60,086 bases of DNA from Nitrospirota bacterium (GCA_016194285.1 JACQBZ010000102.1:1-60086); one strand, 5' to 3'. Shown: positions 1 through 8,441, counted from the stretch's first letter. Notes: generated from the sequence alone by a model not told the origin. Translations and numbers: made by a program.

Positions 1-1094
1 AAGGCTCCCAGCCGGTCCACCTCGTGGAGTTCCCGGGCCAGGGCGCTCGCCAGATCGAACCGAAAACCGTCCACGTGCATCTCGGTGACCCAATACCGAA
101 GGCTGTCCATGATCAATTGAAGGACCTGAGGATGAAGCATGTTCAATGTATTTCCGCATCCGGTATAATCCATGTAATATCTCGGGTTGTCCTTGACCAA
201 CCGGTAATAGGTCGTGTTGTCAATGCCTCTCAGGGACAGCGTGGGGCCGAGGTGGTGGCCCTCGGCCGTGTGATTGTAGACGACGTCCAGGATGACCTCG
301 ATGCCCCAATCGTGCAGCGCACGAACCATCATCTTAAATTCGTCGGCCAGGTTCATGGTTCCGGATCCGTAGCGGTTATCCGGGGCGAAAAAAGAGAGGG
401 TGTTGTATCCCCAATAATTCGTCAGTCCGCGTTTGGCCAGATCGTAATCATCCACATGATGGTGAACCGGCAGCAGCTCGATGGCCGTCACCCCGAGACC
501 GAGCAGGTGTTTGATGATGGGTTCGCAGGCCAGGCCGGCATACGTTCCCCGCAGCGGCTGCGGAACCTCCGGGTGTCGGACCGTCAAACCCTTCACATGG
601 GTTTCGTAAATTACGGTCTGATGCCAGGGGATCTTGGGCGGGCGATCATTCCCCCAGGTAAAGGCCGGGTCGATGACCGCGCACAGCGAAGCGAAGGCCC
701 CGTTGTCGCGGTCATCGACGGCCAGATCCTCGTCCGGATCACCGATCCGGTAGGCAAACATGGCGTCATCCCAATGGGTCCGCCTTGCGATCGCTTTGGC
801 ATAGGGGTCCACCAGGATTTTGGAAGGGTTGAACCGATGCCCCGAATTCGGGTCATAGGGACCGTGGACTCGGTAGGCATAGAGCCATCCGGGCCGCGCG
901 TCCGGAAGATAGATATGCCAGATCCGATTCGTCTGCTCGGTCAGCGGGATTCGGTGGCTTTCCTTTTGGGCATCCACTGAGTTGAAAAGACAAAGCTCCA
1001 CTTGGGTGGCATGTTCCGAGAAAATCGAAAAGTTAACGCCTTTGCCGTCCCAGGTGGCTCCCAGAGGGTACGGATGACCCGGCATGGTTCTCAT
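1..1094 (-). CDS. glgX: Glycogen debranching enzyme GlgX, C-terminus beyond window
   Basis: This is a GH13 isoamylase-type enzyme that cleaves alpha-1,6 branches of glycogen or limit dextrin in the cytoplasm. The reverse-strand reading is open from the ATG at 1094 ([15 protein letters not shown]) to the window edge. It shows the N-terminal CBM48-like segment ([18 protein letters not shown]), the barrel motifs [11 protein letters not shown] and [11 protein letters not shown], conserved region [11 protein letters not shown], and region [11 protein letters not shown], whose Asp is the expected nucleophile. About 364 residues of a usual ~700 are visible. The gene starts 37 bp after the glgB stop, so the two are probably co-transcribed for glycogen remodelling. 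A second in-frame ATG lies three codons downstream. The family is certain; the exact subfamily (GlgX versus TreX) cannot be settled from this part. Confidence 0.93.
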   Translation of the reverse strand, partial: MRTMPGHPYPLGATWDGKGVNFSIFSEHATQVELCLFNSVDAQKESHRIPLTEQTNRIWHIYLPDARPGWLYAYRVHGPYDPNSGHRFNPSKILVDPYAKAIARRTHWDDAMFAYRIGDPDEDLAVDDRDNGAFASLCAVIDPAFTWGNDRPPKIPWHQTVIYETHVKGLTVRHPEVPQPLRGTYAGLACEPIIKHLLGLGVTAIELLPVHHHVDDYDLAKRGLTNYWGYNTLSFFAPDNRYGSGTMNLADEFKMMVRALHDWGIEVILDVVYNHTAEGHHLGPTLSLRGIDNTTYYRLVKDNPRYYMDYTGCGNTLNMLHPQVLQLIMDSLRYWVTEMHVDGFRFDLASALARELHEVDRLGA

Positions 1095-1131
1095 TTCATT
1101 CCCCAAGGGGATTGGCGGTTTCGCTTCATTG

Positions 1132-3084
1132 TCATCCTTTAAAAAAGAGCGCCCCCAGAGGAGGCAAGGTCAACGTGAGCGAGTGAGAACGCTGATGAGC
1201 GGGAACGGGGGCGGCCTCGACCCCGCCGGAATTTCCAAGTCCGCTCCCGCCGTAGACGGCGGCATCGCTGTTGAGAAGTTCGCGCCAAAAGCCGCCTCTC
1301 GGAACACCGACCCGATAGTGATGTTTCGATACCGGGGTGAAATTGCAGACCACCAGGAGGATCTCATCGGCATTTTTCCCCTTTCGTAGAAAACTGACGA
1401 CGCTCTGCTCCCAATCGTTGGAATCGATCCATTCAAATCCCTGAGCGTCGAAATCCAGACCATAGAGGGCCGGTTCCATTCGATACAGGCGGTTCAGATC
1501 CTTTAGCCACTGCTGGATCCCGCAATGGTACGGGTATTGAAGGACGTGCCATTCCAGGCTCTCCTCATGTTTCCATTCGCGAACCTGGCCGAATTCCCCG
1601 CCCATGAAGAGCAACTTCTTCCCGGGGTGGCCGTACATATAGCCGTACAACAGACGGAGGTTGGCGAACCGCTGCCATTCATCCCCGGGCATCTTCCCGA
1701 GGAGGGACCCCTTGCCGTGAACCGCCTCATCATGGGATAGGGGCAGGATGAAATTTTCCGTAAAGGCATACCAGAGGCTGAAGGTGAGCTGGTTATGATG
1801 ATATTTCCGATACAGGGGATCTTCCGAAATATAGGCCAGCGTGTCGTGCATCCAGCCCATGTTCCACTTCATCCCAAAGCCCAGCCCGCCGACGAAGGTC
1901 GGCCGGGAGACCATCGGCCAGGCGGTGGACTCCTCCGCGAAAATTTGAATATCAGGAAATTTCCCATAAGCCGATTCATTGAGCTGTTTGAGGAAATGAA
2001 TCGCCTCGAGATTCTCGCGACCGCCGTGTACATTGGGGATCCACTCGCCTTCATTTCGGGCGTAGTCCAGATAGAGCATCGAGGCCACGGCGTCTACCCG
2101 AAGGCCGTCCAGATGGTATTTCTCAAGCCAGAAAAGCGCGTTGCTGATGAGGAACGCCCTCACCTCGTTCCGGCCGTAATTGAAAATGTAACTGTTCCAT
2201 TCCGGATGAAATCCCTTTCGTGGATCGGCATGCTCGTAGAGATGGGTCCCGTCAAAATAGGCCAGCCCGTGCTCATCCGAGGGAAAGTGGGAGGGGACCC
2301 AGTCCAGAATCACGCCGATCCCCTGTTGATGGAGGTGATCGATCAGGACCATGAAATCCTGGGGCGTGCCGTATCTCCGCGTCGGGGCAAAATATCCCGT
2401 CGTCTGATATCCCCACGAACCGTAGAAGGGATGCTCCGTGACGGGCAGAAACTCGACGTGCGTGAAGCCCATTTCTTTGACGTAGGCCGCCAGGAGCGGA
2501 GCCATCTCCCGGTAGGTTAACGAACGGTTTCCTTCTTCCGGGACCCGCCTCCATGAACCGAGATGGACCTCGTAAATCGCGAGGGGAGCGCCGAGGGCGT
2601 TTTGCCGTTTGCGGTTCGCCATCCAGTCTTGATCGTTCCAGTCATGGTTCAGATCCCAGACCACGGAGGACGTTTTGGGCGGGGATTCCCAGCCGAAGGC
2701 GAACGGGTCGCCTTTTTTCACTTCAAACCGTTTGTTTCTGGAGATCAGATGATATTTGTAAAGAGCGCCGGGGCCGACATTGGGAAGAAACCCCTCCCAG
2801 ATTCCGGACTCATCCTTTCGGACCTCGAGCAGGTGGGCGGACGGATTCCATCCGTTAAAATCCCCCACGACCGAAACCCGCTCGGCATTCGGCGCCCATA
2901 CCGCAAAGTAAGTTCCGGCGCCGCCTTCTCCCGACATCGGATGCGCGCCCAACTTCTCATACAACAACGTATGATTGCCCTGTTTGAAAAGAAAAACGTC
3001 GTAATCCGTTAAAAGACCGGCCGGATTGGAACCCGGTGCGTGTGGTGTCCTGATCGGATCTTCTCGTGTTGGCTTGTTTTCCAT
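1132..3084 (-). CDS. glgB: 1,4-alpha-glucan branching enzyme
   Basis: GlgB transfers alpha-1,4-glucan segments to make alpha-1,6 branches during glycogen synthesis. The 650-residue product has the usual order: an N-terminal CBM48 domain (about 45-145, with FAVWAPNA and VVGDFNGWN), a GH13 barrel, and a C-terminal all-beta domain. Catalytic motifs are visible: [10 protein letters not shown] (nucleophile Asp331), FAEEST (acid/base Glu about 384) and [14 protein letters not shown]. The length is shorter than E. coli GlgB (728 aa) because the extra N-terminal CBM module is absent, as in many bacterial short-form enzymes. The start ATG is preceded by AGGAAG, and a strong promoter ends about 17 bases upstream of it. 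glgX follows directly. No glgA or glgC is seen in the window. Confidence 0.97.
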   Translation of the reverse strand: MENKPTREDPIRTPHAPGSNPAGLLTDYDVFLFKQGNHTLLYEKLGAHPMSGEGGAGTYFAVWAPNAERVSVVGDFNGWNPSAHLLEVRKDESGIWEGFLPNVGPGALYKYHLISRNKRFEVKKGDPFAFGWESPPKTSSVVWDLNHDWNDQDWMANRKRQNALGAPLAIYEVHLGSWRRVPEEGNRSLTYREMAPLLAAYVKEMGFTHVEFLPVTEHPFYGSWGYQTTGYFAPTRRYGTPQDFMVLIDHLHQQGIGVILDWVPSHFPSDEHGLAYFDGTHLYEHADPRKGFHPEWNSYIFNYGRNEVRAFLISNALFWLEKYHLDGLRVDAVASMLYLDYARNEGEWIPNVHGGRENLEAIHFLKQLNESAYGKFPDIQIFAEESTAWPMVSRPTFVGGLGFGMKWNMGWMHDTLAYISEDPLYRKYHHNQLTFSLWYAFTENFILPLSHDEAVHGKGSLLGKMPGDEWQRFANLRLLYGYMYGHPGKKLLFMGGEFGQVREWKHEESLEWHVLQYPYHCGIQQWLKDLNRLYRMEPALYGLDFDAQGFEWIDSNDWEQSVVSFLRKGKNADEILLVVCNFTPVSKHHYRVGVPRGGFWRELLNSDAAVYGGSGLGNSGGVEAAPVPAHQRSHSLTLTLPPLGALFFKG

Positions 3085-3100
3085 GGTTCTTCCTGTTCAA

Positions 3101-3129
3101 ATCATAAAGCCATCGCCGGCGGTTGTCAA
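3101..3129 (-). promoter_or_regulatory. Sigma-70 type promoter for glgB
   Basis: On the minus strand TTGACA (3129-3124) and TATGAT (3106-3101) are separated by exactly 17 bp. Transcription would begin near 3094, giving a leader of about 10 bases before the glgB ATG at 3084 and driving glgB-glgX. This is read from the sequence; no activity data are implied. Confidence 0.7.
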
Positions 3130-3138
3130 ACAATCTGC

Positions 3139-3211
3139 AGGGGCTCGCGTCGCCCCCTTCACCGGCAGAGCCGGATGGAGCCTCCCCCTCTCGCTCGCTT
3201 TGCTCGCTGGG
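3139..3211 (+). repeat. Dispersed TAGGGGCT repeat, copy 1
   Basis: This is one of a family of GC-rich intergenic elements. It contains in order a small hairpin around AGGGGCTCGCGTCGCCCCC, a second hairpin CCGGCAGAGCCGG, then TGGAGCCTCCCCCTCTCGC and a TTGCTCGCTGGG end. It lies between the glgB promoter and the 3' end of the antiporter gene. The first base pair differs from other copies (CAGGGGCT rather than TAGGGGCT). Related copies occur at 11573, 12607, 29001, 31639 and 56171. Its potential hairpins could act as a transcription end for nhaD. Confidence 0.8.
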
Positions 3212-3243
3212 TAGATCACCGCTGGCAGCGTGTGGCAGGCATT

Positions 3244-4671
3244 CTACATTATGCGAGCATTGATCAAAAAATGCGCCCAGATGCTGAGCGCGTATCCCAA
3301 GCCGATCGCCCAGGTCCATCGGAGATGGGAAAAGAAGGTGTAGACGCCGCGCGCCTGTCCCATGAGCGCCACGCCGGCGGCCGAACCGATCGAAAGGAGC
3401 GAACCGCCCACGCCGGCCGTCAAGGTGACCAGCAGCCATTGTCCGTGGGACATGTCGGGATTCATGGTCAAGACCGCGAACATGATCGGGATATTATCGA
3501 CGATCGCCGACGCCAGCCCCACCAGCACGTTGGCCCAGGTCGGGCCGAGATCGATATACAGCGTGTGAGATATCGCGGTCAGATATCCGATGGTATGGAG
3601 TCCGCCCACGGACAGGATCACCCCGTAGAAGAACATCAAGGTGTCCCACTCGATCCGTTTCATGCTGTTGAAAATGTCGAACGGTTGGACCTTCTCGCCG
3701 GATACTTCCATATCGATCTCATTGCGCCCGAGGAAATGGCCATAGATCTTCAGAAATCCCAGGCCGGTCATCATGCCGAGGACCGGCGGAACGTGAAGGA
3801 AATTGTGGAACGAGACCGTCATCACGATCGTCAAGAGGAACAGTCCGATCACCCCACGCGCGCCCCGCTTCAACCCGACGGTTTCTTGAATCGGTTTCGG
3901 TCGCCCCCTCGGAACGGCGAACGACATGATCAGCGCCGGAACGAGCCAGTTGATCAACGACGGAACGAACAGGTCGAAGAACTCGGAGAATCGGACGACG
4001 CCCTGTTGCCAGACCAGCAACGTCGTGATATCGCCGAACGGACTGAAGGCCCCGCCGGCGTTCGCGGCCACCACGATGTTGATCGCGGCCAGAGCGATGA
4101 AACGCGGGTGGCCTTCGCCTGCGGCCATGACGACGGCCGCCATCACCAGCGCGGTCGTGAGATTATCGGCGAACGGGGAGATAAAAAAGGCCAGCAGTCC
4201 GGTGATCCAGAAAATCGAGGTCAGGGAGAATCCGGAGGAGACCAGCCAGGCACGGAGCGCGTTGAAGACATTGCGCTCCTCCATGGTATTGACGTAGGTC
4301 ATCGCGGCGATCAGAAACAGGAGCAACTCGGCGTACTCGAGAAGATTGTGCCGGATCGCCGCGGCGGCCGTGGCCGTATCCCCCTGCAGGGCGTAGGCGA
4401 CGGCGATCAAGGTCCAGATCACGCCGGAGGCGACCACGACCGGCTTCGATTTGCGGAGATGTAGCAGTTCTTCGCTGATCACCAGCGCGTACGCCAAGGC
4501 GAACACGATAATCGAAATGATTCCAAACCAACTGGCGGTGAGGTCGAGAAGTCGGACGTCCTCGTTCCCGGACGAGGCGAGAACGGTCGAAGGGGACAGG
4601 AGCATCAGTAATGTCGCGAGAAAGGGCAAACCCGTCCCGGCGGTTTTTATAAGGGTGGTGATGGTTCGCAT
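3244..4671 (-). CDS. nhaD: NhaD-type sodium/proton antiporter
   Basis: This 475-residue polytopic inner-membrane protein belongs to the NhaD branch of the ion transporter superfamily and should exchange Na+ (or Li+) for H+. After a signal-like hydrophobic start ending near VLASS there are about 12 membrane segments. Conserved family stretches include AMTYVNTMEERNVF, SPFADNLTTALVMAAVV, ANAGGAFSPFGDITTLLVW, FYGVILSVGGLH and SAIVDNIPIMFAVL. The paired acidic motifs FADNLT and VDNIP are those expected to bind the ion. It stands alone on the minus strand between a dispersed repeat and the small-gene array. No strong ribosome binding site precedes the ATG, so the start is less certain than the family. 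Confidence 0.92.
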   Translation of the reverse strand: MRTITTLIKTAGTGLPFLATLLMLLSPSTVLASSGNEDVRLLDLTASWFGIISIIVFALAYALVISEELLHLRKSKPVVVASGVIWTLIAVAYALQGDTATAAAAIRHNLLEYAELLLFLIAAMTYVNTMEERNVFNALRAWLVSSGFSLTSIFWITGLLAFFISPFADNLTTALVMAAVVMAAGEGHPRFIALAAINIVVAANAGGAFSPFGDITTLLVWQQGVVRFSEFFDLFVPSLINWLVPALIMSFAVPRGRPKPIQETVGLKRGARGVIGLFLLTIVMTVSFHNFLHVPPVLGMMTGLGFLKIYGHFLGRNEIDMEVSGEKVQPFDIFNSMKRIEWDTLMFFYGVILSVGGLHTIGYLTAISHTLYIDLGPTWANVLVGLASAIVDNIPIMFAVLTMNPDMSHGQWLLVTLTAGVGGSLLSIGSAAGVALMGQARGVYTFFSHLRWTWAIGLGYALSIWAHFLINARIM

Positions 4672-4733
4672 CGGGACTTAGAATACCCGGAACGGTATGG
4701 AGATGCAAGACGATTCGGCCGGCAGCGGTGCGT

Positions 4734-4775
4734 GGGAGCAATAACGTGAGAGCGTCGTTGCTCCCGCTGTTAGCC
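4734..4775 (-). other. Possible degenerate attC end of the small-gene array
   Basis: Eleven bases after the stop codon of the DHFR-family gene the minus strand reads GGCTAAC, one mismatch from the attC R'' consensus RYYYAAC. It is followed by an imperfect hairpin with arms GGGAGCAA and TTGCTCCC. The position and the chain 'stop codon, RYYYAAC-like box, inverted repeat' are those of an integron cassette end. No convincing R' box follows, so this could equally be a simple hairpin terminator. Confidence 0.35.
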
Positions 4776-4786
4776 GCCGTTTGGGT

Positions 4787-5314
4787 TCACTTTCGTTTTC
4801 TTTTGTAGTGGCTCTTTACAAGTCCGTTGGAATATACCTTGGTTCGTACGTGTTTGAATTGAAGATCATGGTCAAGATAACCGAACAATGGAATGCCGCC
4901 TCCGATCAGCACGGGGATCTTTGTAATAATCAGCTCATCGATGCAATCTTCTTTTAGAAAGCCCTGTATCACTTTTCCGCCGTCCACATAGATATTCGAA
5001 AAGCCTTCGTTGGAAAGATAATTCAGCAACGCTCTTGGCTTCATTGAAAGAACGGTTACTTTCCCTCTTAATCGATCCGGTATTTGTTTGACGCTCGTGC
5101 TTAGCACGAAGACTTTCTTTTCATAAGGCCAGGAAGGAAAAGTGAGGACTTTTTCATAAGTGCCCCTTCCGATTACGACCGCGTCAATCTTGCTTATAAA
5201 TTCGCGATAGTCGTCTTTCACGGGCTTCTCGAATTTAACCAGCCAATCGATCGCCCCATCTTTTCTCGCAATAAAGCCATCAAGACTTGTTCCTATGTAA
5301 ACGATTGTTTTCAA
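4787..5314 (-). CDS. Dihydrofolate reductase-family (RibD C-terminal domain) protein
   Basis: The 175-residue protein matches the RibD C-terminal/DHFR-like fold: KTIVYIGTSLDGFIA at the N-terminus (nucleotide site), DAVVIGRGTYEKVL, KVFVLSTS and FSNIYVDGGKVIQGFLKEDCIDELIITKIPVLIGGGIPLF. Members of this family are NADPH-dependent reductases of uncertain substrate; trimethoprim-type DHFR activity should not be assumed. The start is TTG at 5314, preceded by AAGGT four bases upstream, since no ATG fits the conserved N-terminus. The coding start immediately abuts a remnant of a RelE-like toxin reading frame, so the gene may have arrived by replacing the rest of that toxin. Its GC content is visibly lower than that of the flanking core genes. 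Confidence 0.82.
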   Translation of the reverse strand: MKTIVYIGTSLDGFIARKDGAIDWLVKFEKPVKDDYREFISKIDAVVIGRGTYEKVLTFPSWPYEKKVFVLSTSVKQIPDRLRGKVTVLSMKPRALLNYLSNEGFSNIYVDGGKVIQGFLKEDCIDELIITKIPVLIGGGIPLFGYLDHDLQFKHVRTKVYSNGLVKSHYKRKRK

Positions 5315-5319
5315 TTTTA

Positions 5320-5390
5320 CCTTGACGCTGAACGGGCTTTGGAAGTTTTTTGAACGCTTTTCGAAAACGTTCTGTGGTGTGGGAGATTAC
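5320..5390 (-). pseudogene. 5' remnant of a RelE/ParE-type toxin gene
   Basis: Directly downstream of, and one to two bases overlapping, the antitoxin stop codon, the minus strand reads VISHTTERFRKAF-KKLPKPVQRQ. I recognise this as the beginning of a RelE-superfamily mRNA interferase (usual form M-I-S-H-T-T-E-R-F-R). The expected ATG is GTA here, and similarity stops after about 23 codons, exactly where the DHFR-family gene starts. There is no room for the remaining ~60-70 residues, including the catalytic C-terminal part, so no toxin can be made. The identification rests on a short peptide and on its position after an antitoxin-like gene. Confidence 0.6.
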
Positions 5391-5605
5391 AGCTTGTCTG
5401 GATCAAGCTTTTTTGTTCGGCCTTCACGATGCTCGGCCAGCGCTTCATCGGCCAACCGATCAAGCATGTCGGACGATTCCGCAAAGGCCCTTTCCCAACG
5501 CTGCTCGGACGCCAGTTCTTCGAGAATCCAGGTTGCAAGCGCATCCTGTTCTTTCTTCGGAAGCTTGGAAACCTCGGCCAATGCTTTCTCAAGCAGTTTT
5601 GTCAT
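5387..5605 (-). CDS. Orphan antitoxin-like protein
   Basis: This 72-residue acidic/helical protein (TKLLEKALAEVSKL, QDALATWILEELASE, LADEALAEHREGRTKKLDP) resembles the small antitoxins that precede RelE/ParE-type toxins. The C-terminal EHREGRTKKLDPDKL tail is typical of such partners. The ATG at 5605 is preceded by AAAAAGGAG. Its stop codon overlaps the first codon of a truncated toxin frame, the usual arrangement of a type II toxin-antitoxin operon, but the toxin is broken, leaving the antitoxin alone. Orphan antitoxins can persist as anti-addiction genes or simply decay. The family call is from overall resemblance, not from a diagnostic motif. Confidence 0.65.
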   Translation of the reverse strand: MTKLLEKALAEVSKLPKKEQDALATWILEELASEQRWERAFAESSDMLDRLADEALAEHREGRTKKLDPDKL

Positions 5606-5654
5606 GGGTGAACTCCTTTTTTATATATTATACTTCGAATAACCTCATTCCTAC

Positions 5655-5722
5655 AAGCCGCTGACCGTCCGTCGGCTCCGGCGCGTAGTGGCAAGGTCAT
5701 ATTTCACGAACTGACACCGGGC
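5655..5722 (-). repeat. Inter-cassette spacer repeat, copy a
   Basis: This is one of four related spacers between the small minus-strand genes. Minus-strand order is GTCGTGAAATATGAC-like sequence (here GTTCGTGAAATATGACC), then the invariant core CGCGCCGGAGCCG (5685-5673), then GGACGGTCAGCGGC. It lies between the rhombosortase and antitoxin genes, and the last codons and stop of the rhombosortase gene fall inside it. Copies b, c and d are at 7211, 7797 and 8479. Confidence 0.7.
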
Positions 5723-6326
5723 TTTTTGGGTGCATCAAATCCCTGGCATAAGGCCAGCAGAAAATCAAAAGTGCTGTCAGCGCTCCCAAAACATGGCTCA
5801 ATGGAACGGGGGAGAAGGGGACATCGTCCACCTTCACGAAGGCAAACGCGTTCATTGCCGATTCCAGGACGATCTTGCCGGTGGTGAGAAGAAGTACAGT
5901 CAGGCAAATCCAGCGCCACGGTCCGGCCTCCCGCAAGCCGTGGAGGGCGAGATAAACAACCGCCCCACAGGCAATTCCGGAAAGCCCTCCGTAGAATTGG
6001 ATGTCAGGTTGCGCGGCAAGCAGGCCGGCGCCGATTAGAATCGGCGCAAGGATGTATAAACTCTTGTAGTATGGATAACCGCGGCGTTCGATCATCCATC
6101 CGGCGATGCCGAGCGTTGCGGAATCATATACAAGATGGCTCACGGAGAAATGCACCCAATTCCCCGTCATGAGACGCCATACCTCGCCGGAAAGAATGGC
6201 CGCGCGATCGTATACAATCAGGGTCCCCGAATTCGGAACGACATACGCGAGAACCCCGGCGGCGACCATCATCAACGTCCAGACGGGTATACGTCTATCT
6301 CTCAGTTGTAATTGGCGCGTTGCCAC
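5697..6326 (-). CDS. rrtA: Rhombosortase (rhomboid-family intramembrane protease)
   Basis: This 209-residue polytopic membrane protein of the rhomboid superfamily has about six membrane segments. The serine motif FYGGLSG (Ser116) and the histidine motif PLSHVLGA (His178) form the expected catalytic dyad, and HFSVSHLVYDSA near residue 60 is the usual conserved loop. The size and the single-motif organisation fit rhombosortases, which process GlyGly-CTERM proteins. The neighbour supports this strongly: the upstream gene, overlapping by 25 bp, encodes a lipoprotein with a GlyGly-CTERM-like tail. The ATG at 6326 lies inside that gene, implying translational coupling. The last codons enter a spacer repeat. 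It could be called a generic rhomboid protease, but the paired substrate makes rhombosortase more likely. Confidence 0.82.
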   Translation of the reverse strand: MATRQLQLRDRRIPVWTLMMVAAGVLAYVVPNSGTLIVYDRAAILSGEVWRLMTGNWVHFSVSHLVYDSATLGIAGWMIERRGYPYYKSLYILAPILIGAGLLAAQPDIQFYGGLSGIACGAVVYLALHGLREAGPWRWICLTVLLLTTGKIVLESAMNAFAFVKVDDVPFSPVPLSHVLGALTALLIFCWPYARDLMHPKSPVSVREI

Positions 6327-7177
6327 AGCGTGTACACTCCCATCCCGAAGACCAGCATCAGTGTGAAAGGATCCACTCCACCCCCACCGGTACTACCCGG
6401 TTTGTGTATGACTTTGTATTCTTCAGGCGAGCTTTTGACTTTTTCCTGGAAAAGTTCAAGTTGCTCTTGGAGATTTACCACAAGATCTTTGGCAGCCTCA
6501 TGGAAACTTGCGGTGCTGTCCGTTCTGAGTTGCTCGCTCAGGTTGACGGGGGTTGCCGATCCTTTGATTTGGCTGATCCCGGGTGCGCGAAAGAGCATCT
6601 TACGACTTTGAATATGGTAAACCGCCGCGTCCACCATGGTGTTTGTGTCGTCCTTCTCTCCTCTCACGACATACGCGCCGGCCAGGGTCCAATAGCTCAT
6701 AGAGAGCATGCCTTGGTCCGTGAATTGAATCTGATCGTAGGAGAGAAGGGCAATCACATCGATACCGAACATGGTCCGGAGTTGATCCAGGTTGGTAAAG
6801 CTTCCCCCGGGCCTCAGGTAGGCCGACGGGATCAGCTCAATCGATTTTACAAACGGGTATTTTTTGAAATTTTCCCCGATCTCCTTCATCAGCGCAATCT
6901 TTTCTTTCTCCGGAAGAGCGGGATTCATCGGAGGCGAAAAGTTTGTCGTGAAACCGGACCTCGTTTGTTCACCTCCCGGCACAAAGGCAATGCCGACTTT
7001 TATGGGCAGGGACAAGACGGGGACGGCGGCCGTCTCTATCGGGTCTGACTTGCCCGGGTAAAGGTAATCGACCACGCTGCTGTTATGGTGTTGCCGTTGG
7101 GAGGCGCAGCTGATTGAGAGGCCGGCGACGATGATCAAAAGACTTACCGTTGGCAAATAATATCTCGCGGTTTTCAT
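6302..7177 (-). CDS. Rhombotail-type lipoprotein with GlyGly-CTERM tail
   Basis: The 291-residue product begins with a lipoprotein signal (VAGLSISC, lipidated Cys24 expected) and ends with a run of glycines (GSTGGGG), a hydrophobic stretch VDPFTLMLVFGMGVYTLW and a short basic/polar end QRANYN. That tripartite end is the GlyGly-CTERM sorting signal cut by rhombosortase, whose gene follows with a 25-bp overlap. The middle (GENFKKYPFVKSIELIPSAYL, MFGIDVIALLSYDQIQF, DAAVYHIQSRKMLFRAPG) is that of the family named rhombotail lipoproteins; its function is unknown. The start at 7177 was chosen because AAAGGAGGT precedes it by a good distance; the frame is open nine codons further upstream. It is a dedicated protease-substrate pair. 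Confidence 0.85.
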   Translation of the reverse strand: MKTARYYLPTVSLLIIVAGLSISCASQRQHHNSSVVDYLYPGKSDPIETAAVPVLSLPIKVGIAFVPGGEQTRSGFTTNFSPPMNPALPEKEKIALMKEIGENFKKYPFVKSIELIPSAYLRPGGSFTNLDQLRTMFGIDVIALLSYDQIQFTDQGMLSMSYWTLAGAYVVRGEKDDTNTMVDAAVYHIQSRKMLFRAPGISQIKGSATPVNLSEQLRTDSTASFHEAAKDLVVNLQEQLELFQEKVKSSPEEYKVIHKPGSTGGGGVDPFTLMLVFGMGVYTLWQRANYN

Positions 7178-7210
7178 ATCTGACCTCCTTTGATTGACAA
7201 ACACGGTTGA

Positions 7211-7270
7211 ATGCCATCATTCGGCTCCGGCGCGGGGGAGCAATGTCATATTTCACGACCTGACCCTGGC
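7211..7270 (-). repeat. Inter-cassette spacer repeat, copy b
   Basis: The minus strand reads GGGTCAGGTCGTGAAATATG, ACATTGCTCCCC, the core CGCGCCGGAGCCG (7234-7222) and GAATGATGGCATTC. It separates the 157-residue lipoprotein gene from the rhombotail gene. The segment TCATATTTCACGA (plus strand) is identical to copy a. Confidence 0.75.
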
Positions 7271-7300
7271 ATTTGTAAACATGGCCAAGAAAAGATTGTT

Positions 7301-7774
7301 CTATTTTTCAGGGGTATTAAAGAAATATGGGCTCCCAAAAGCCCATCCGGACATGAATGGAGTCAGATAAATATAACTAAACCCGTTCCAATCTCCCGTG
7401 ATCTCTTGCCCATCTTTTTTATAAATTGGTCTGATACGCCAATAATATCGGGTGTTGGGCTCCAAAGCTGTTTCGAGTGCATGGGAAGTTCCCGATATGT
7501 CTTTCTTCTCATAGGCTATTATTGTCTTGAGAGAAAAGCCCCCTTCAGGTTTAAATATGACGAGCTGATAAAGCAGGCCTTCCACTCCGGTCGATTTTTC
7601 AAGATCGGATGGTTCCCAGGTCAATGTGGGTTTTAGTGAATCTACAATTGGAGCGGTTGCAGGAGGTTTCCTGCCTGGAGGCTCAATTGGCCTCACCCCA
7701 GAATGCCATGAAACACAACCTGGAAGAAATAACATTGCATAGATCGTAATCAGGATCCTCATCTTTTGTTTCAT
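7301..7774 (-). CDS. Small lipoprotein, function unknown
   Basis: The 157-residue protein has a lipoprotein signal peptide ending LFLPGC (Cys20). It then has a Pro-rich linker (RPIEPPGRKPPATAPIV) and a domain with the pattern LKPTLTWEPSD, LLYQLVIF and TRYYWRIRPIYKKDGQEI-TGDW. The phrase YYWRIRPI with upstream aromatic strands is what one sees in fibronectin-III-like folds, so a beta-sandwich exposed in the periplasm is likely. The ATG is preceded by AAGGAGG, six bases away. In the minus direction a GCCGTTAGGC box stands just upstream of this gene, as expected for the beginning of an integron cassette. No specific function can be assigned. Confidence 0.75.
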   Translation of the reverse strand: MKQKMRILITIYAMLFLPGCVSWHSGVRPIEPPGRKPPATAPIVDSLKPTLTWEPSDLEKSTGVEGLLYQLVIFKPEGGFSLKTIIAYEKKDISGTSHALETALEPNTRYYWRIRPIYKKDGQEITGDWNGFSYIYLTPFMSGWAFGSPYFFNTPEK

Positions 7775-7796
7775 ATGTCCTCCTTGTGTTATTTAT

Positions 7797-7900
7797 GCCT
7801 AACGGCCATAACTGAGCAGCCGTGTCAGCAATTCAAAAGTCATTTCCCGCCCAACCGTCCCCGGCTCCGGCGCGGGGGAGAATTGTACTCCGACCCGATC
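7797..7900 (-). repeat. Inter-cassette spacer repeat, copy c, with GTTAGGC boxes
   Basis: On the minus strand this spacer reads GGGTCGGAGTACAATTCTCC, the core CGCGCCGGAGCCG (7874-7862) and GGGGACGGTTGGGCGGG. It ends with GGCCGTTAGGC (7793-7803 region) about 22 bases before the next start codon. Both GTTGGGC and GTTAGGC match the attC R' consensus GTTRRRY. No matching complete left half is visible, so this is either a degenerate or composite recombination site. Confidence 0.6.
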
Positions 7901-7946
7901 TTCCCCCCTCACAGCCGCTTCAAATCTTGTCGTCAACGGATTTCCT

Positions 7947-8441
7947 TTAGCAATGAGTCGTTTTACCCTCTTCTTGCGGAGGTGCAAGTCGGGCGCTCTC
8001 GCTTTTCCCGGCCCGCTCGCGGAGATAGGCTACCACGACTGTTTGCTTCTTACATATAGCCACATCCAATGGGGTCTGGTCGGACTCGTTCCTAGCATTT
8101 GGGTCTGCTCCTTTACTCAACAGCAACTCAACTATTTCCTTCCAGCCGGCGCCTGCCGCCAAATGTAGGGGAGTCACCTTGAATTGCATTTCGGAGTTAA
8201 TGTCTGCTCCGTTGGCTAGAAGAAATTCAACTACGTCCTTATGGCCGTAGGCTACCGCGACATGCAGCGGTGTACCCCCAAACTTATCTCTGGCGTTTAT
8301 CAATCGAGGGTTTTGACCCAGCAGTTCCTTTACCACTACCAAGTCACCGACCATTGCTGTTTTATGGAGTGCCGTCGTTGAAGCGCATCCAACGACCCCT
8401 ATCGAAACCGCAAGCACAAATGTTGTAATTCCTGGTCTCAT
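7947..8441 (-). CDS. Ankyrin-repeat lipoprotein
   Basis: This 164-residue exported protein has a lipobox SIGVVGC (Cys19) followed by about four ankyrin repeats. Canonical cores are visible: LHKTAMVGDLVVVKELLGQN, GGTPLHVAVAYGHKDVVEFLL, TPLHLAAGAGWKEIVELLL and QTPLDVAICKKQTVVVAYL. Ankyrin repeats bind other proteins; lipidated periplasmic versions of this size are common but their partners are unknown. The ATG is preceded by AAGGAGG (7 bases). It sits in the array of small minus-strand genes, with an attC-like site about 100 bp upstream and spacer copy c downstream. A second, larger exported ankyrin protein is encoded at 44275. Confidence 0.88.
   Translation of the reverse strand: MRPGITTFVLAVSIGVVGCASTTALHKTAMVGDLVVVKELLGQNPRLINARDKFGGTPLHVAVAYGHKDVVEFLLANGADINSEMQFKVTPLHLAAGAGWKEIVELLLSKGADPNARNESDQTPLDVAICKKQTVVVAYLRERAGKSESARLAPPQEEGKTTHC

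Noticed and set aside
24..980. Long plus-strand frame opposite glgX
   Set aside because: The opposite strand encodes clear GlgX motifs; the plus-strand translation has no recognisable pattern and only mirrors codon bias.
3040..4464. 474-codon plus-strand frame opposite nhaD
   Set aside because: Its His/Asp/Arg-rich translation is typical of an antisense shadow; the minus strand carries the membrane segments and motifs of NhaD.
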